Below are positions 1 to 8,017 of a stretch of 64,000 bases of DNA, in pieces. The stretch covers positions 34,500 to 98,499 of the forward strand of contig NZ_JAFMHJ010000005.1 in NCBI RefSeq assembly GCF_017854565.1. Reading direction: 5' to 3'. The first letter of the stretch is position 1. Every line of letters begins with the position of its first letter. This stretch comes from Yoonia sp. Lineage in GTDB: Bacteria > Pseudomonadota > Alphaproteobacteria > Rhodobacterales > Rhodobacteraceae. The notes under the pieces were generated by a model. The model did no database searches. It was not told the origin of the DNA and saw only the letters and a program-made list of their open reading frames with translations. The position numbers were made by a program, and so were the translations under genes.

Positions 1-929
1 ATTGCAGCGGCGGCGGCAGCAACATCATCGGGTGTGCCAACCGCATGGCTGATCATCGCCCGGTCAATCCGCTTGACCATCCCGGACAGGGCTTTTCCGG
101 CCCCGATCTCGAACACCTCGGTCACGCCTTGGGCGGCCATATACAGGACACTCTCGCGCCACCGCACCGACCCCGTCACTTGGTCCACCAACAGCGATCT
201 GATCTCGGCGGGGTCCATGACCTCGCGTGCGACGACATTCGCGATCAGCGGCACCGCAGGCGCCGCAATATCCACATCATTCAACGCATCGGCCATTACC
301 TGTGCGGCAGGGGCCATCAGGCTGCAATGAAACGGTGCGCTGACAGGCAGCAAAAGCGCGCGCTTTGCGCCCTTGGATTTCGCAATCACCACAGCCCGCT
401 CCACTGCGGCCTTGTGTCCCGACACGACCACCTGTCCGGGATCGTTGTCATTGGCGGCCTCGCACACTTCGCCTTGCGCAGCCTCCTCCGCAATCGCACG
501 CACCGCCGCAAAGTCCAGACCAAGCAGCGCCGCCATCGCGCCGACACCCACAGGCACCGCCTCTTGCATCGCTGTGCCCCGAATGCGTAGCAAACGTGCC
601 GTATCGGCAATCGTCAAAGCCCCCGATGCCGCCAGCGCGGAATATTCGCCCAATGAATGCCCCGCCACAAAGGACGCCGCCGTGATTGTTACGCCCTCCA
701 CCTCCAGCGCACGCATCGCGGCCAGCGATGTGGCCATCAGGGCCGGTTGCGCGTTCCGGGTCAGGGTCAGATCTGCGATATCACCCTCCCAGATCAGTGC
801 CGATAAATCCTCGCCAAGCGCCTCGTTCACTTCATCAAAAACGGCTCTGGCCGCTGGATATGCATCAGCCAATGCTCTGCCCATCCCGATAGTCTGTGCG
901 CCTTGGCCCGGAAATATAAATGCCCGCAT
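1..929 (-). CDS. fabD: Malonyl-CoA:ACP transacylase FabD (3' end outside window)
   Basis: Transfers malonyl groups from CoA to acyl carrier protein in the cytoplasm, supplying type II fatty acid synthesis. The start MRAFIFPGQGAQ is the classic FabD N-terminus, and a GHSLGEYSA nucleophile-elbow motif (catalytic Ser) lies near residue 90. The ATG at 929 follows an AGGGAGG ribosome-binding site. About 309 codons are present, close to the usual 310-315 aa, so only the last few residues run past the left edge. No fabG or acpP is visible because the expected partners would lie outside the window. Identification is firm. Confidence 0.95.
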   Translation of the reverse strand, partial: MRAFIFPGQGAQTIGMGRALADAYPAARAVFDEVNEALGEDLSALIWEGDIADLTLTRNAQPALMATSLAAMRALEVEGVTITAASFVAGHSLGEYSALAASGALTIADTARLLRIRGTAMQEAVPVGVGAMAALLGLDFAAVRAIAEEAAQGEVCEAANDNDPGQVVVSGHKAAVERAVVIAKSKGAKRALLLPVSAPFHCSLMAPAAQVMADALNDVDIAAPAVPLIANVVAREVMDPAEIRSLLVDQVTGSVRWRESVLYMAAQGVTEVFEIGAGKALSGMVKRIDRAMISHAVGTPDDVAAAAAA

Positions 930-1105
930 CGGCCCCTCCCTGTCGTTCATTGTGTTGATCAGACCTACTCCGCCCAATCCGCGCGCACAAGCAGCCTCGG
1001 ACCTGAGCAGCGACGCACAGGCGTTACATGCCCTGCACACAGACGCCCCCCTAGGCCCGCCTGCACGGCAGTGCTAGCTTTGCACCGAACCAAACGGAGA
1101 ACCCC

Positions 1106-2302
1106 ATGCCCGCCTCAAACACCGCGACCCTTTACGGGACCGTGACCAAGACCTTCCACTGGCTGACCGCGCTGCTGATCATCACGATCATTCCGCTGGG
1201 CCTGATCGCCAACGACCTGCCTTATGAAACAAACGCACAACTGGCGTTTAAGGCACAGTTGTTTTCATTCCATAAAACGCTGGGTGTCATCATCTTTGCG
1301 GTCGCTCTCGCCCGTATCCTGTGGGCGCTGACGCAAACCAAGCCCGGCGCCCTGCACCCCGATCGCAAGGCTGAAACGATGCTGGCCGAAGTGGTCCACT
1401 GGCTACTCTACATCTCATTGGTCGCGGTGCCGCTGACCGGCTGGATTCATCATGCGGCAACCACCGGCTTTGCCCCGATCCTGCTGCCCATCGGGCAATC
1501 CCTGCCGCTGGTGCCCAAAAGCGAAGGCTTCGCCGACGTGTTTGCCACGCTGCATTGGATTTGGAGCAAGGTCATGGTCGCATCCATCCTGTTGCACATC
1601 GCCGGCGCACTCAAACACCAGTTCGTCGACAAAGATGCGACCCTGCGCCGGATGTGGTTCGGCCAAACTCAAGCACCGGCACTGCCCGCCCACCGCGGCA
1701 GCCTTGTTGCGCCAATCGCCGCCCTTGGCATTTTCGCTCTGGCGACCGCCGCCGCCGCCGCCGCTGGCTTCTTCTCTCATGAAACACGAACGGCTGGCCC
1801 CGCTTTGGCCGCCGTCTCCTCGGAATGGGCGGTCACTGACGGCGCGGTCGCCATCACGGTCACACAGTTCGGCAGCCCGGTAACCGGCACATTCGCGGAC
1901 TGGACCTCTGCCATCAGCTTTGACCCGGATGCGACCGGCGTGATGGGCAATGTGACCACGACCATCGCCATTGGTTCACTGCAATTGGGGTCTGTGACCA
2001 GTCAGGCGATGGGGGCGGATTTCTTTGACGCCGAAACATTTCCCACGGCCACCTTCGCGGCAAATATCATCGCCGATGGGGACGGCTACGTCGCGGACGG
2101 CACCTTGTCGATCAAAGGAAATACCGTGCCCGTTACCCTGCCCTTTGCGCTGACCATCGTCGGCGACACGGCAGAAATGACAGGGACGCTGAACCTTGAT
2201 CGCCGCACATTCGAAATCGGGCAAAGCATGAGTGACGAAACAAATCTGGCCTTTGGCGTCGGCGTCAACGTGACCCTCAGCGCCACACGCAGCGCACAAT
2301 AA
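1106..2302 (+). CDS. Cytochrome b561-YceI fusion protein
   Basis: A single 398-residue protein joins two modules that are usually separate neighbours (yceJ and yceI in E. coli). Residues 10-180 are a cytochrome b561 domain with four membrane segments and candidate haem-ligand histidines at 18, 56, 150 and 164. Residues 202-222 form an extra Ala-rich membrane segment. Residues 238-398 are a YceI lipocalin-like barrel, expected in the periplasm, which binds polyisoprenoid or quinone-like lipids in known members. CGGAGA precedes the ATG. It converges on a second, stand-alone yceI. An electron-transfer role between a lipid-soluble ligand and haem b is inferred, not shown. Confidence 0.88.
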   Translation: MPASNTATLYGTVTKTFHWLTALLIITIIPLGLIANDLPYETNAQLAFKAQLFSFHKTLGVIIFAVALARILWALTQTKPGALHPDRKAETMLAEVVHWLLYISLVAVPLTGWIHHAATTGFAPILLPIGQSLPLVPKSEGFADVFATLHWIWSKVMVASILLHIAGALKHQFVDKDATLRRMWFGQTQAPALPAHRGSLVAPIAALGIFALATAAAAAAGFFSHETRTAGPALAAVSSEWAVTDGAVAITVTQFGSPVTGTFADWTSAISFDPDATGVMGNVTTTIAIGSLQLGSVTSQAMGADFFDAETFPTATFAANIIADGDGYVADGTLSIKGNTVPVTLPFALTIVGDTAEMTGTLNLDRRTFEIGQSMSDETNLAFGVGVNVTLSATRSAQ

Positions 2303-2307
2303 CAAAA

Positions 2308-2337
2308 AAGGCCGCGCTTGGATCAAAGCGCGGCCTT
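2308..2337. terminator. Bidirectional terminator between the two YceI genes
   Basis: A perfect 12-bp stem (AAGGCCGCGCTT paired with its complement, 6-nt loop) is flanked by A-runs on the left and sits between two convergent stop codons. It can serve transcripts from both sides. Confidence 0.85.
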
Positions 2338-2362
2338 CCAAGACGTCGATAACAGATGCGGC

Positions 2363-2938
2363 TTACTCGGCCTTCATCGCTTCGACCGAAATCATCACTT
2401 GCACTTCGTCGCTGATGAACGGAGCAAATGCACCCAGCTCAAAATCGGACCGGACCAGCGTCGTTGTCGCATCAAAGCCGGCCCATGGCTTTTCGGCCAT
2501 TGGGTGGTTGCTGGCTTGGTTCAGCTTGGCGTCCAAAACGACAGCTTTCGTGATGCCGTTCAGGGTCAGGTCACCGGTAATCAACGCAGTGCCTTCGCCG
2601 GTCACTTCGATGCCTGTCGATGTAAAAGTAACCATCTCGTCTGCGTCGGCGCCAAAGAAATCACCGCTCATGAAATGCTCGAACCGGGCTTCCCAACCAG
2701 TCAACATCGTCCGGGCCGGGAACGATACGTTGACGGACGACGCCGCAGGGTCTGCCTGATTGAAATCAATTGTGCCCTCGAAACCCGAGAACATGCCATA
2801 GCTCGTAGAATAACCCAGGTGGTTATAATTGAATACGATCTGGCTGTGGCTTGGATCAAGGACGTAGCTTTCGGAAGACGCAAAGCTGGTCGTAGCAAGT
2901 GTGGCCATCAAAGCGGTAGCTGTCAGGATATTTCTCAT
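2363..2938 (-). CDS. Secreted YceI family protein
   Basis: A 191-residue periplasmic lipocalin-like protein of the YceI family, whose known members bind long isoprenoid chains. It has a Sec signal peptide (MRN start, hydrophobic core, cleavage near SFASS) followed by the YceI beta-barrel (YVLDPSHSQIVF opening, late F..TT.L.RSDF signature). The start at 2938 was chosen over a longer frame because GGAGCT precedes it and it begins the signal peptide. It faces the b561-YceI fusion tail to tail, so the locus encodes two YceI domains: one membrane-anchored to a haem protein, one free in the periplasm. Confidence 0.9.
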   Translation of the reverse strand: MRNILTATALMATLATTSFASSESYVLDPSHSQIVFNYNHLGYSTSYGMFSGFEGTIDFNQADPAASSVNVSFPARTMLTGWEARFEHFMSGDFFGADADEMVTFTSTGIEVTGEGTALITGDLTLNGITKAVVLDAKLNQASNHPMAEKPWAGFDATTTLVRSDFELGAFAPFISDEVQVMISVEAMKAE

Positions 2939-3008
2939 TGGTAGCTCCAAAACTGAATGAATGTGTCGCCTTAAAATAGCGCTTACCCACTCAAAGCAAT
3001 CCTGCAAA

Positions 3009-3029
3009 ATCGAACAAAAGCTGTTCGAT
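3009..3029. promoter_or_regulatory. Inverted repeat upstream of yceI
   Basis: ATCGAACA and TGTTCGAT form perfect 8-bp arms around a 5-nt spacer, 71 bp upstream of the yceI start and downstream of the 3078 gene stop. It may be an operator or a weak stem-loop. It does not match the alphaproteobacterial LexA direct repeat. The function is unassigned. Confidence 0.4.
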
Positions 3030-3077
3030 AACAAAGATACGGCGATTAACCGCCAACTGACATCGCCCTGTCCGGCA

Positions 3078-3668
3078 TTAAGCCGCGCGCGAACGTGTCG
3101 TTTTTGCCTGCACCATCAGGTCCTGCCCCAAGCGGTCCCGCAATGGCATCAACTGCGCCTCGGTACCTTCCGCGACACAAACCGTCTGGGCAGTGTTGCG
3201 ATACCGCAAAACCAGCGTCGCCCAGTTTTCATCTTCACGCTCATCAAGAAAGACGCCGCCAATCGTATCAAAACCATAGCAGCCTACCGTGGTTGGCCGC
3301 CCTGCACGGTTACAGATGACCTCGCGGATTTCGCCGACGCTGGTGTCAACGTGCAGCTCTGCCCGTGTCCCACGGCTGGCAAACCACAAAAGATATGCGG
3401 CCATCGCACCGAAAAGGGTCGCGGCACCCATGCGCATAACGCCGATGTCGCCGTCAAACATCAAGGTCGGCAAAACAAGAATGCCAATCGCCGCCGTCAA
3501 CAAACACGCCCCCAAAAAGAACGAAGCCGCCTGCGCGATCACAACCCCGATAGATGGGCCAAGCCCGGACCGGACCATATACCCCCAATAGATATCTTCG
3601 ACGGTAAAACTGGATGTTTTGGCAAAATGCATCTGTCCGTTGCCGCCGGAAGCATTAAAATCGCTCAT
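3078..3668 (-). CDS. Small two-TM membrane protein, unknown function
   Basis: A 196-residue protein that I do not recognise. Two hydrophobic helices (about residues 36-60 and 66-85) follow a short polar N-terminus. A soluble C-terminal half of about 110 residues is rich in charged residues and has three Cys. The start at 3668 is preceded by GGAGTG; a longer frame reaching 3809 has no such site and overlaps non-coding-looking sequence. It lies upstream of yceI on the same strand, but the 139-bp gap with an inverted repeat argues against tight coupling. It is divergent from rpsF. Confidence 0.7.
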   Translation of the reverse strand: MSDFNASGGNGQMHFAKTSSFTVEDIYWGYMVRSGLGPSIGVVIAQAASFFLGACLLTAAIGILVLPTLMFDGDIGVMRMGAATLFGAMAAYLLWFASRGTRAELHVDTSVGEIREVICNRAGRPTTVGCYGFDTIGGVFLDEREDENWATLVLRYRNTAQTVCVAEGTEAQLMPLRDRLGQDLMVQAKTTRSRAA

Positions 3669-3934
3669 CAGTGCCACTCCTTGCCCAAATCTTTGATTGT
3701 GCCTGCCATGTAATCGCGGCCATAAAACGGCAACGCCAAGGCAACCTTGCGCAAACGGCAATCTTGTCGCGCAACGGGGCCCACCGCCAAGCAAGGCTTG
3801 CATCAGCACCGATCAGCGTTATAAGGCCGCATCCTTCCGCGGTAATTTGAACTGCGCAGTCTCTCGTGGGTGGGGTGCGGAAGGAATAGTCGCCCCATGC
3901 TTTGAAATGCGCTGATATATGAACTGGAGTAAAC

Positions 3935-4324
3935 ATGCCGCTTTACGAGCATGTCATGATTGCGCGTCAGGATCTGTCCAACACGCAAGCTGAAGGCCTC
4001 ATCGAACATTTCGGAACCGTCCTTGCTGACAACGAAGGCAAGCTGGTGGATCACGAATATTGGGGCGTCAAGACGATGGCCTACAAGATCAACAAGAACC
4101 GCAAGGGCCACTATGCCTACCTGCGCTCTGACGCACCTGCCGCCGCCGTGCAGGAAATGGAACGCCTGATGGGCTTGCATGAAGACGTGATGCGCGTGCT
4201 GACAATCAAGGTCGACGTCCACGAAGATGGCCCGTCCGTTCAGATGCAAAAGCGCGAAGAGCGCGGTGACCGTGGTGATCGCGGCGACCGCCCCGAACGC
4301 CCCGAACGCCGCGAACGTCGCTAA
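3935..4324 (+). CDS. rpsF: 30S ribosomal protein S6
   Basis: A 129-residue S6 that binds 16S rRNA next to S18 in the 30S platform. The MPLYEHVMIARQDLS start and the YWGVKTMAYKI core are typical. The C-terminal tail after residue 105 is a low-complexity run of Arg, Glu, Gly and Asp (RGDRGDRGDRPERPERRERR), a disordered extension seen in several alphaproteobacterial S6 proteins. GGAG precedes the start. It is the first gene of the rpsF-rpsR-rplI operon. The roughly 90-bp leader could hold an S6:S18 autoregulatory site, but I could not resolve a convincing structure. Confidence 0.97.
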   Translation: MPLYEHVMIARQDLSNTQAEGLIEHFGTVLADNEGKLVDHEYWGVKTMAYKINKNRKGHYAYLRSDAPAAAVQEMERLMGLHEDVMRVLTIKVDVHEDGPSVQMQKREERGDRGDRGDRPERPERRERR

Positions 4325-4350
4325 GTTAGATCAGGAAAGGACCATAAATC

Positions 4351-4578
4351 ATGGCAACAAAACCATTTTTCCGCCGTCGGAAGTCTGATCCGTTTGAGGG
4401 CGATAACGCCCCCAAGATCGACTACAAAGACACCCGCCTCCTGCAGCGCTACATCTCTGAGCGCGGCAAGATCGTTCCCGCCCGTATCACCGCTGTCGGT
4501 GCAAAGAACCAGCGTGCGCTCGCTCGTGCGATCAAACGCGCCCGGTTCCTCGCCCTGCTGCCCTACGCTGTTAAGTAA
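4351..4578 (+). CDS. rpsR: 30S ribosomal protein S18
   Basis: A 75-residue basic protein that pairs with S6 on the small subunit. The sequence ([12 protein letters not shown] start, then [19 protein letters not shown] and the [10 protein letters not shown] end) is diagnostic. It follows rpsF by 26 bp, with an AGGAAAGG ribosome-binding site, and precedes rplI by 12 bp, the standard bacterial order. It is the normal full length. Confidence 0.97.
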   Translation: MATKPFFRRRKSDPFEGDNAPKIDYKDTRLLQRYISERGKIVPARITAVGAKNQRALARAIKRARFLALLPYAVK

Positions 4579-4590
4579 GGAACCAGTCAC

Positions 4591-5199
4591 ATGGATATCA
4601 TTCTACTTGAGCGCGTAGCCAAGCTTGGTCAGATGGGTGAAGTCGTTTCCGTCAAGGACGGTTATGCACGCAACTATCTGCTGCCACAGCGCAAGGCACT
4701 GCGCGTCAATGCCGCCAACCTCGCACGCTTCGAGGCTGAAAAGGCCCAGATGGAAGCACGGAACCTTGAAACGAAGAAAGAAGCAGACGCACTGGCGGTT
4801 ACGCTGGACGGCCAGACTTTCGTAGTGATTCGCTCCGCCTCTGATGCGGGTTCGCTTTACGGCTCCGTCACCACACGTGACGCCGCCGATGCAGCAACCG
4901 TTGCAGGTTTCACCGTTGACAAGCGTCAGCTCGTTCTGACCGGCGCTATCAAAGAGCTGGGCCTGCACGACGTGATCGTGAACCTGCATCCCGAAGTGAC
5001 CGCGACAATCACGCTGAACGTCGCGCGCTCCGCAGAAGAAGCACAGCTTCAGGCCGCAGGCAAATCCATCGCCGAACTGGCCGCAGAAGAAGAAGCCGCT
5101 GCTGAATTCGAAATTCAGGAGCTCTTCGACGATATCGGCGGCGCTGCATCTGACGATTTCGGCGATGACGCCGGATCGAAAGCTTCTAACGAAGAATAA
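4591..5199 (+). CDS. rplI: 50S ribosomal protein L9
   Basis: A 202-residue large-subunit protein that binds 23S rRNA at the base of the L1 stalk and affects frame maintenance. The N-terminal domain ([19 protein letters not shown], then [13 protein letters not shown]) and the long connecting helix rich in Glu and Lys are present, followed by the C-terminal domain. The last roughly 50 residues form a strongly acidic tail (Glu, Asp, Ala, Ser) beyond the usual 150-residue length, common in this family of alphaproteobacteria. It is the last gene of the operon, followed directly by a terminator. Confidence 0.97.
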   Translation: MDIILLERVAKLGQMGEVVSVKDGYARNYLLPQRKALRVNAANLARFEAEKAQMEARNLETKKEADALAVTLDGQTFVVIRSASDAGSLYGSVTTRDAADAATVAGFTVDKRQLVLTGAIKELGLHDVIVNLHPEVTATITLNVARSAEEAQLQAAGKSIAELAAEEEAAAEFEIQELFDDIGGAASDDFGDDAGSKASNEE

Positions 5200-5222
5200 G
5201 CATCGCACATTGCGAAAAGATC

Positions 5223-5251
5223 AGGCCGCTCCTTCTGGGGCGGCCTTTTTT
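5223..5251 (+). terminator. Rho-independent terminator after rplI
   Basis: AGGCCGC pairs with GCGGCCT over a 10-nt loop and runs into a T6 tract, 24 bp after the rplI stop. Confidence 0.9.
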
Positions 5252-5299
5252 CTGTGCAACGCGATCAACGGCTGACGATGCAAAGTTGATGCACAGCGC

Positions 5300-5776
5300 C
5301 TAGCGGTCAAATGTTTCCATCGTCAGTTGCGCGTCACAATATTCGCCATCATAGGTGCCGACCCAGATGTCGATACGTCCATCCAGCGGTCGGGTCAGCA
5401 CGATCCGCGGGTCAAGGTTTCCGTTGTCATCATCATCGTAAAACCAGTTGGTCGATGCCGTGTTGATCAGCAAAGCCGCATCACACTCGCTCTCCAGACT
5501 GACGACCAGCTGATATCGGGACATCTTGGACAGTTCGAACGAAAAATCCGGTGCCGATGGGAAATACCCCGCGCCAGTGTCCGTTCCCGGTCGGATATGC
5601 CTGCAATTCCAGACATAGTTGTCGCCACCTGCAACAACATTGAACGTCCGCGGCTCGTACAGTTCCGGCCCTGATGTGCGATAGGATTCGCTGGGCGTGA
5701 TGCTGTAATCAGGGCAGGCCATCGCAGCTGTCGCAGGTCCAAAAGCAACCAAAGCTGCAAGCATGATCGTCTTCAT
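5300..5776 (-). CDS. Secreted protein of unknown function
   Basis: A 158-residue protein with a clear signal peptide (MKTIMLAALVAFGPATAAMA, cleavage before CPDYS). The mature part has four Cys, probably two disulphides, and a beta-rich sequence with an acidic DDDDNGNLDP loop that resembles a calcium-binding loop. The start at 5776 is chosen because it begins the signal peptide, behind GGAG. It stands alone between two terminators. I do not recognise a catalytic motif. A periplasmic or extracellular binding module is plausible but unproven. Confidence 0.75.
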   Translation of the reverse strand: MKTIMLAALVAFGPATAAMACPDYSITPSESYRTSGPELYEPRTFNVVAGGDNYVWNCRHIRPGTDTGAGYFPSAPDFSFELSKMSRYQLVVSLESECDAALLINTASTNWFYDDDDNGNLDPRIVLTRPLDGRIDIWVGTYDGEYCDAQLTMETFDR

Positions 5777-5892
5777 AATTATCTCCAAAATCAAACTCTC
5801 GTGATCTAAACTTAAACCCAAAGATATGAATGGAGAACGTATTTTTGCCCGATGCCGTGTGAACCACAGAAAAAATCCGCATTTTAGACAAA

Positions 5893-5917
5893 AAAAGGCG
5901 CCTGAAAGGCGCCTTTT
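5893..5917. terminator. Palindromic terminator between trigger factor and the secreted protein
   Basis: An 11-bp perfect stem AAAAGGCGCCT/AGGCGCCTTTT with a GAA loop. A-run and T-run sit on either side. It lies 22 bp past the tig stop, which is transcribed leftward. Confidence 0.85.
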
Positions 5918-5938
5918 CCTATTCATATCCGTTAGAAT

Positions 5939-7270
5939 TTACTCTTCTTCAAGCTTCTCAACGGCTTTCTGCAAATCGTCTTTGCTGACTTCCTTGTCAG
6001 TCATGACAGCCTTTTCAAAGATGAGGTCAACGACCTTGTCTTCGAACATCGGTGCCTGCATTTGCTGCCGATATTGCGCATTCTTCTGCACAAATTCAAA
6101 GAACTCGCGTTCCTGACCCGGGTACTGACGTGCCTGGTTCATCATCGCCTGGGTCATTTCCTGATCGGTCACTTTGATCTCGGCCTTCTGACCGATATCC
6201 GCCAAAAGCAGGCCCAGCTTCACGCGACGCTCTGCCAGTTTGACATGCTCATCCGTCGGGGTCACCTCGGGGTGGTCATGGCCTTGTACGTCAGGATTTT
6301 CTTCATGCCACAGCTGATGGGCAATCTGCCCTGTTTCAGCTTCGACCAGACTTTGCGGCAAATCAAACGACACTGCGACGTCAAGCGCATCCAGCAGGGC
6401 GCGCTTGGCAATCGCACGTGACGCGCCGGTGTATTCTGCTTCCAGACGCTCGGCGATCTGACCCTTCAGCGCAGCCAGATCATCGGCCCCGAACTTTTTG
6501 GCCAGCTCATCATCCATCTCGGGCTTTTTGGGCGCGCGCACTTCTTTGACGGTGCAGGAAAAAACTGCAACCTTACCGGCCAAATTCGCAGCCTGATAGT
6601 CCTCGGGGAAAGTGACTTCGACGTCTTTTTCGTCGCCAGCCTTGACCTTCAGCAAACCATCTTCAAAACCGGGGATGAATGAGTTGGAACCAAGCACAAG
6701 CGGATAATCCTGAGCCGTACCACCTTCGAACGCTTCGCCATCGACCTTGCCGACAAAGTCGATCACAACTTGATCGTCTTTCTTCGCTTGGGTCTTTTTC
6801 GCCTCATAGGTCACGGCCTGTGGCGAAGACGCGAGGTTATCCAGCGCCTCTTGCACTGATTCGTCGTCGGCTTTGACAACCATGCGCTCCAGCTTAATCG
6901 CGCTGAAATCAGTTTCAGGAATATCGGGCAATTTTTCATAGGACACGTCGACGGCAACATCGTCGCCCTCTTTCCAGTCCGGGTTGGTCATCTTCATCTC
7001 TGGCTGTGCGGCAGGCCGGTCACCAGTTGTGTCCAGATGTGATGTCAGTGCGCCGTCGATGGCTTCCTGCATCGCTTCGCCCATCAGGCGCTGACCGAAC
7101 TGCTTGCGCAGCAAAGCCATCGGGACTTTGCCCTTGCGAAAGCCCTTCATTTCAACGGTTGGCTGCGCTTCTTTCAGCTTTTCAACCACTTTCGCGTCAA
7201 GTTCAGCCGCAGTGACTGTAATCGCATAACCGCGCTTGAGGCCTTCGTTCAGGGTCTCGGTGACCTGCAT
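5939..7270 (-). CDS. tig: Trigger factor, ribosome-associated chaperone and prolyl isomerase
   Basis: A 443-residue cytoplasmic chaperone that docks at the ribosome exit tunnel. The ribosome-binding signature ([18 protein letters not shown], residues about 41-58) is intact. An FKBP-type PPIase domain follows (about 160-245, with GxVDGxxFEGG and GFEDGLL), then the helical C-terminal substrate-binding domain. Length matches the family. The ATG at 7270 is preceded by AGAAGGAT. It is transcribed just downstream of tRNA-Leu on the same strand with a 26-bp gap. In many bacteria clpPX follow, but here a terminator and an unrelated secreted protein come next. Confidence 0.97.
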   Translation of the reverse strand: MQVTETLNEGLKRGYAITVTAAELDAKVVEKLKEAQPTVEMKGFRKGKVPMALLRKQFGQRLMGEAMQEAIDGALTSHLDTTGDRPAAQPEMKMTNPDWKEGDDVAVDVSYEKLPDIPETDFSAIKLERMVVKADDESVQEALDNLASSPQAVTYEAKKTQAKKDDQVVIDFVGKVDGEAFEGGTAQDYPLVLGSNSFIPGFEDGLLKVKAGDEKDVEVTFPEDYQAANLAGKVAVFSCTVKEVRAPKKPEMDDELAKKFGADDLAALKGQIAERLEAEYTGASRAIAKRALLDALDVAVSFDLPQSLVEAETGQIAHQLWHEENPDVQGHDHPEVTPTDEHVKLAERRVKLGLLLADIGQKAEIKVTDQEMTQAMMNQARQYPGQEREFFEFVQKNAQYRQQMQAPMFEDKVVDLIFEKAVMTDKEVSKDDLQKAVEKLEEE

Positions 7271-7296
7271 CTTATATCCTTCTTTCTTCCAAAACT

Positions 7297-7380
7297 TGGT
7301 GCGGGTGAAGGGACTCGAACCCCCACGCCATAGGCGCCAGAACCTAAATCTGGTGCGTCTACCAATTCCGCCACACCCGC
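7297..7380 (-). tRNA. tRNA-Leu (anticodon UAG)
   Basis: An 84-nt class II tRNA with acceptor stem GCGGGTG/CACCCGC, discriminator A and genomically encoded CCA (7297-7299). The anticodon stem CCAGA/TCTGG encloses the loop TTTAGGT, giving anticodon TAG. A long variable arm (CGCC-TAT-GGCG) and the T-loop TTCGAGT complete the fold. The long variable arm and anticodon identify leucine. Confidence 0.97.
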
Positions 7381-7549
7381 ATCATAAAAAGGGGAAGGTG
7401 TTGGCCAACCCCTAGGTTGGGCGCTGTCTAGCAAAGCTATTGACCGGATGCGAGAGGAAAAATCATCACAGAAAAAGCAGGGCGTTAACTCTTTTTCGCC
7501 ATGATTGACCGGCCATATCAGAGGTGGGGGCGCGAAGCGGGACAAAGTG

Positions 7550-8017
7550 ATGCAGATACCTGCACAAAATCAGTGCGCGCCAACCAATTTGCAGGTCACA
7601 ACCGACATCGGCATTTGCGCGGGCACCCGCATCATGACCCGCGATGGCGAAATTCCCATAGAACATCTCACCGCTGGCGACCGGCTGATTACGCGCGACT
7701 GCGGCATCGCGGTGTTACTGCATGTGACAAGCCGGCCCGCCGTGGTGCAGCCGATTCTCATCCGGGCGTCCACGCTGGGCTACACCCGCCCGAACCGCGA
7801 TATGCTGGTGACGCCGGATACCCTCATCCACCTGCGCGATTGGCGCGCGCAGGTCATGTTTGGCGCGCCCACGGTCAATATCGCCGCGCGGCGTCTGGTG
7901 GATGGGGAATTCATGACAGTCCTGCCGCCCCGCCTCATCCACGTCTACGCCATCGCGTTACCCGCAGACCACATCATCTATGCCGATGGGGTCGAACTGG
8001 TCGCGGCCGCGGCCTGA
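7550..8017 (+). CDS. Stand-alone Hint (hedgehog/intein) domain protein
   Basis: A 155-residue protein consisting almost wholly of a Hint_2-type domain. It contains GICAGTRIMTRDG (candidate nucleophile Cys23), the IEHLTAGDRLITRD strand pair that follows it in hedgehog/intein folds, TPDTLIH as the counterpart of the block B His, and a C-terminal HIIYADGVEL segment. Hint domains catalyse N-S acyl shift and self-cleavage, but substrate and role of roseobacter Hint_2 proteins are unknown. The ATG at 7550 is preferred to an upstream start with no ribosome-binding site. Its last 40 bp overlap the end of the convergent nnr gene. Confidence 0.75.
   Translation: MQIPAQNQCAPTNLQVTTDIGICAGTRIMTRDGEIPIEHLTAGDRLITRDCGIAVLLHVTSRPAVVQPILIRASTLGYTRPNRDMLVTPDTLIHLRDWRAQVMFGAPTVNIAARRLVDGEFMTVLPPRLIHVYAIALPADHIIYADGVELVAAAA

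Noticed and set aside
3840..3934. S6:S18 regulatory leader upstream of rpsF
   Set aside because: Position is right, but I could not fold a convincing conserved structure by eye.
7249..7545. Minus-strand ORF with [20 protein letters not shown]
   Set aside because: This is the well-known false translation of a tRNA-Leu gene (7297-7380), not a protein.
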